64,000 nt of DNA from an archaeon. Its GTDB lineage: Archaea; Iainarchaeota; Iainarchaeia; CSSED10-239. The position numbers and the translations under genes were made by a program. Positions 62,624 to 64,000 of this stretch are shown here, in pieces (positions within the stretch are counted from its first letter, which is position 1; each line of letters begins with the position of its first letter). Location of the stretch: contig JAKQTP010000212.1 in the NCBI GenBank assembly GCA_029563035.1, forward strand, positions 124,001 to 188,000. The letters are read 5' to 3'. The notes under the pieces were generated by a model. It worked only from the letters and a program-made list of their open reading frames with translations, searched no databases and was not told the origin of the DNA.

Positions 62624-63871
62624 TTATTGATTATTTCCCTTCAATTCCAAACATTCTTCTTTATAATTACATTTCTTACACAACCAAAAATAAAATGGGA
62701 GCAATCCCTCTAAATACTTTTTATCTTTATTAAATAATAATGAAAATTGTTCTAAATCAAATACCGCCTTTTCTTTATCTGTGTTTTGTGTTATAGTTTT
62801 GATTTGCTTAGTTGATTTATCATAAAAGTCTACCAAAATTCTTTCTTTTTTAAAGAAATAACCGTATAAATTTGCCTGAGTAATTGCAAAGTTTTTATAG
62901 CAATCAATTAAATAACTATTTCCCCCAGTTTTGAATTCATATGCATAATCCTGCCCTATTCCGTCTGGAATGCCAACAACAATATAATCTCTCCATCTAA
63001 AATTCCACCTAATTTGAGGTAATTTCCTTGCAATTTTACTTTCTAAATAGTCTCCTTGTATAAGTGGGTCGCTTGATTCTATATTTTCTACACTATTGTT
63101 TGTTTCAGTAGTATTAGGATATTCATTTAATACATCAAAATACTTTAATCCGTCTCTTCTTTTTTCTATAATTGAATTAATTTGCTCAAAATCAATTAAA
63201 TCTCCTACTCTTAATAACTCATCTTCATCTATTATATCTTTAATTAAATTAAACTCTATAGCCAAATTGACCCTATCATAAAGATAACTACTAAACATTG
63301 CCAATTCCATTTTTTTGTGCTCAAAATAAGATTTTATTGGACACATATAATAACTTGCAATGTCATTAATCCCAAAAAATACCAATTTATCTTTTAATCC
63401 AAGTCTTTCTTTTTCTAAATTCATATACCTCTTTAATTCTTCTTCATCTGTAATTATTTCATTTAATTGGCGTCTCATTTTTTCTTTAACTACGATTTCC
63501 TTTTCATTAGAATATAATAACAAGCCTTTATTAGAATTTGTATCAATAGCAAAATAATCGTTAGACTTATAACTATCCTCTAAAAAATCATAATCCCAGA
63601 TTTTTGTTGAATTCTCCAAAAATATTTTTGGTTTATATGTTGATAAATTAACTAAATATCTGATTGTGTTGTCATTAATTTCTATGGGAGTATCCAAACA
63701 CAATCTATTTTTAATTTCTGTACTAAATTCATCTGTTAAAACAATCTTTTTTGCATCGGATAACGATTTTGCTTTAAACCTATATTCAATAGTGCTCAGA
63801 CTACAAGGAATTCCATTCTTTGAATCTGTAAGGTGTTGATTCATTGAAATATTTATTATAAATGTAAACAT
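62624..63871 (-). CDS. Cas4/AddB-like Fe-S PD-(D/E)XK nuclease
   Basis: At 415 residues, about 1-165 is an uncharacterised N-terminal domain. Then Cys177 (YYMCPIKSYFEHK), nuclease core GIPDGIGQDYAYEFKTGG (D303, E312, K314), Q332 and Y336 (QANLYGY), and C398, C401 and C407 (CKKCNYKEEC) give the four-Cys Fe-S staple of Cas4 and AddB. It should cut or resect DNA. ATG 63871 has GGTGAT 4 nt upstream. No CRISPR array or other cas gene is in the window. Confidence 0.78.
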   Translation of the reverse strand: MFTFIINISMNQHLTDSKNGIPCSLSTIEYRFKAKSLSDAKKIVLTDEFSTEIKNRLCLDTPIEINDNTIRYLVNLSTYKPKIFLENSTKIWDYDFLEDSYKSNDYFAIDTNSNKGLLLYSNEKEIVVKEKMRRQLNEIITDEEELKRYMNLEKERLGLKDKLVFFGINDIASYYMCPIKSYFEHKKMELAMFSSYLYDRVNLAIEFNLIKDIIDEDELLRVGDLIDFEQINSIIEKRRDGLKYFDVLNEYPNTTETNNSVENIESSDPLIQGDYLESKIARKLPQIRWNFRWRDYIVVGIPDGIGQDYAYEFKTGGNSYLIDCYKNFAITQANLYGYFFKKERILVDFYDKSTKQIKTITQNTDKEKAVFDLEQFSLLFNKDKKYLEGLLPFYFWLCKKCNYKEECLELKGNNQ

Positions 63872-63906
63872 TTAATCACCAAATTATACTTCATACATAA
63901 TAATTA

Positions 63907-63922
63907 TTTATAATATAAAAAT
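63907..63922 (-). promoter_or_regulatory. TATA-like element of the defence-like operon
   Basis: The minus-strand TTTTTATATTATAAAT lies about 45 bp upstream of ATG 63871, leaving room for a leader of about 20 nt containing GGTGAT. No other promoter-like element is obvious between the four genes. Confidence 0.45.
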
Positions 63923-64000
63923 GCAATTTCTTTGTGTGGTATTTTCTTTTTTAAAAGACGCATAAATAAATTATATGATACAACATATGTTCTTGATTTA

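Noticed and set aside
62624..63871. A CRISPR-Cas locus, suggested by the Cas4-like protein
   Set aside because: No repeat-spacer array, Cas1, Cas2 or effector gene is visible anywhere in the window; stand-alone Cas4-like nucleases are common.
63940..64000. Start of a divergent gene at the right edge (ATG near 63977)
   Set aside because: Only a few codons are visible with no ribosome site, so it cannot be supported.

Overview
The window looks like part of an AT-rich archaeal chromosome. Archaeal hallmarks are a Trm-G10 tRNA methyltransferase, archaeal-type Glu- and Tyr-tRNA synthetases, NMD3, ribosomal protein L10e (uL16), an aCPSF-type beta-CASP ribonuclease, a preflagellin/prepilin (A24) peptidase, the HPS/PHI pentose route, TATA boxes about 26-28 bp ahead of tRNA genes, and GGTGAT or GGAG Shine-Dalgarno sites. 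Very AT-rich DNA, compact genes with 4-bp ATGA overlaps, many leaderless starts and several degenerate enzymes suggest a DPANN-type lineage (Woesearchaeota/Pacearchaeota-like). That placement is inference; no 16S gene is present.

Layout. 1-5.5 kb: start of a membrane-anchored protein cut by the window edge, tRNA-Ser, and a MacB/LolCDE-like ABC operon (ATPase, permease, exported Ig-like protein, second permease). 5.5-12 kb: tRNA-Thr, an HD-domain hydrolase with a methyltransferase-like protein, then a ZIP metal transporter and a membrane glycosylation cluster (GT-C, processive GT2, an anchored protein, dolichyl-phosphate-type GT2). 12-19.5 kb: P-type Ca2+-like ATPase, HAD and MBL hydrolases, GluRS, TyrRS, a cysteine-less thioredoxin fold and a tiny zinc ribbon. 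19.7-22.6 kb: a 33-residue lysine-rich protein, NDK, Trm-G10, and L10e with a repetitive tail. 23-28.5 kb: DUF192, a FlaI/GspE-like protein without Walker motifs, an A24 peptidase, a PHP-like protein and the beta subunit of ADP-forming acyl-CoA synthetase. 28.6-45 kb: aCPSF2-like nuclease, NMD3, TrkA/TrkH, tRNA-Arg, adenylate kinase, a coiled-coil protein, Ig-like surface proteins, SMC, Nudix, SerRS, a SlyD-like FKBP and GNAT.

45-53.4 kb is a plus-strand metabolic run that reads as one pathway. Three GH130 modules (probable beta-mannoside phosphorylases) would release mannose-1-phosphate. Phosphomannomutase and a cupin mannose-6-phosphate isomerase convert it to fructose-6-phosphate. PHI and HPS, run in reverse, give ribulose-5-phosphate, RpiB gives ribose-5-phosphate, and PRPP synthetase (apparently with a non-AUG start) gives PRPP.

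53.4-63.9 kb is an accessory/defence region, all on the minus strand. A cassette of about 6.2 kb holds a type III-like Res, a Mod methyltransferase, a possible third nuclease and a decayed tyrosine integrase. It is bounded by two direct repeats of about 48 bp, each containing an inverted-arm core like a tyrosine-recombinase site. Next to it is a four-gene operon: a Cas4/AddB-like Fe-S nuclease, a 44-residue zinc ribbon and two HEPN-like proteins. This operon is the best candidate here for an undescribed defence system.
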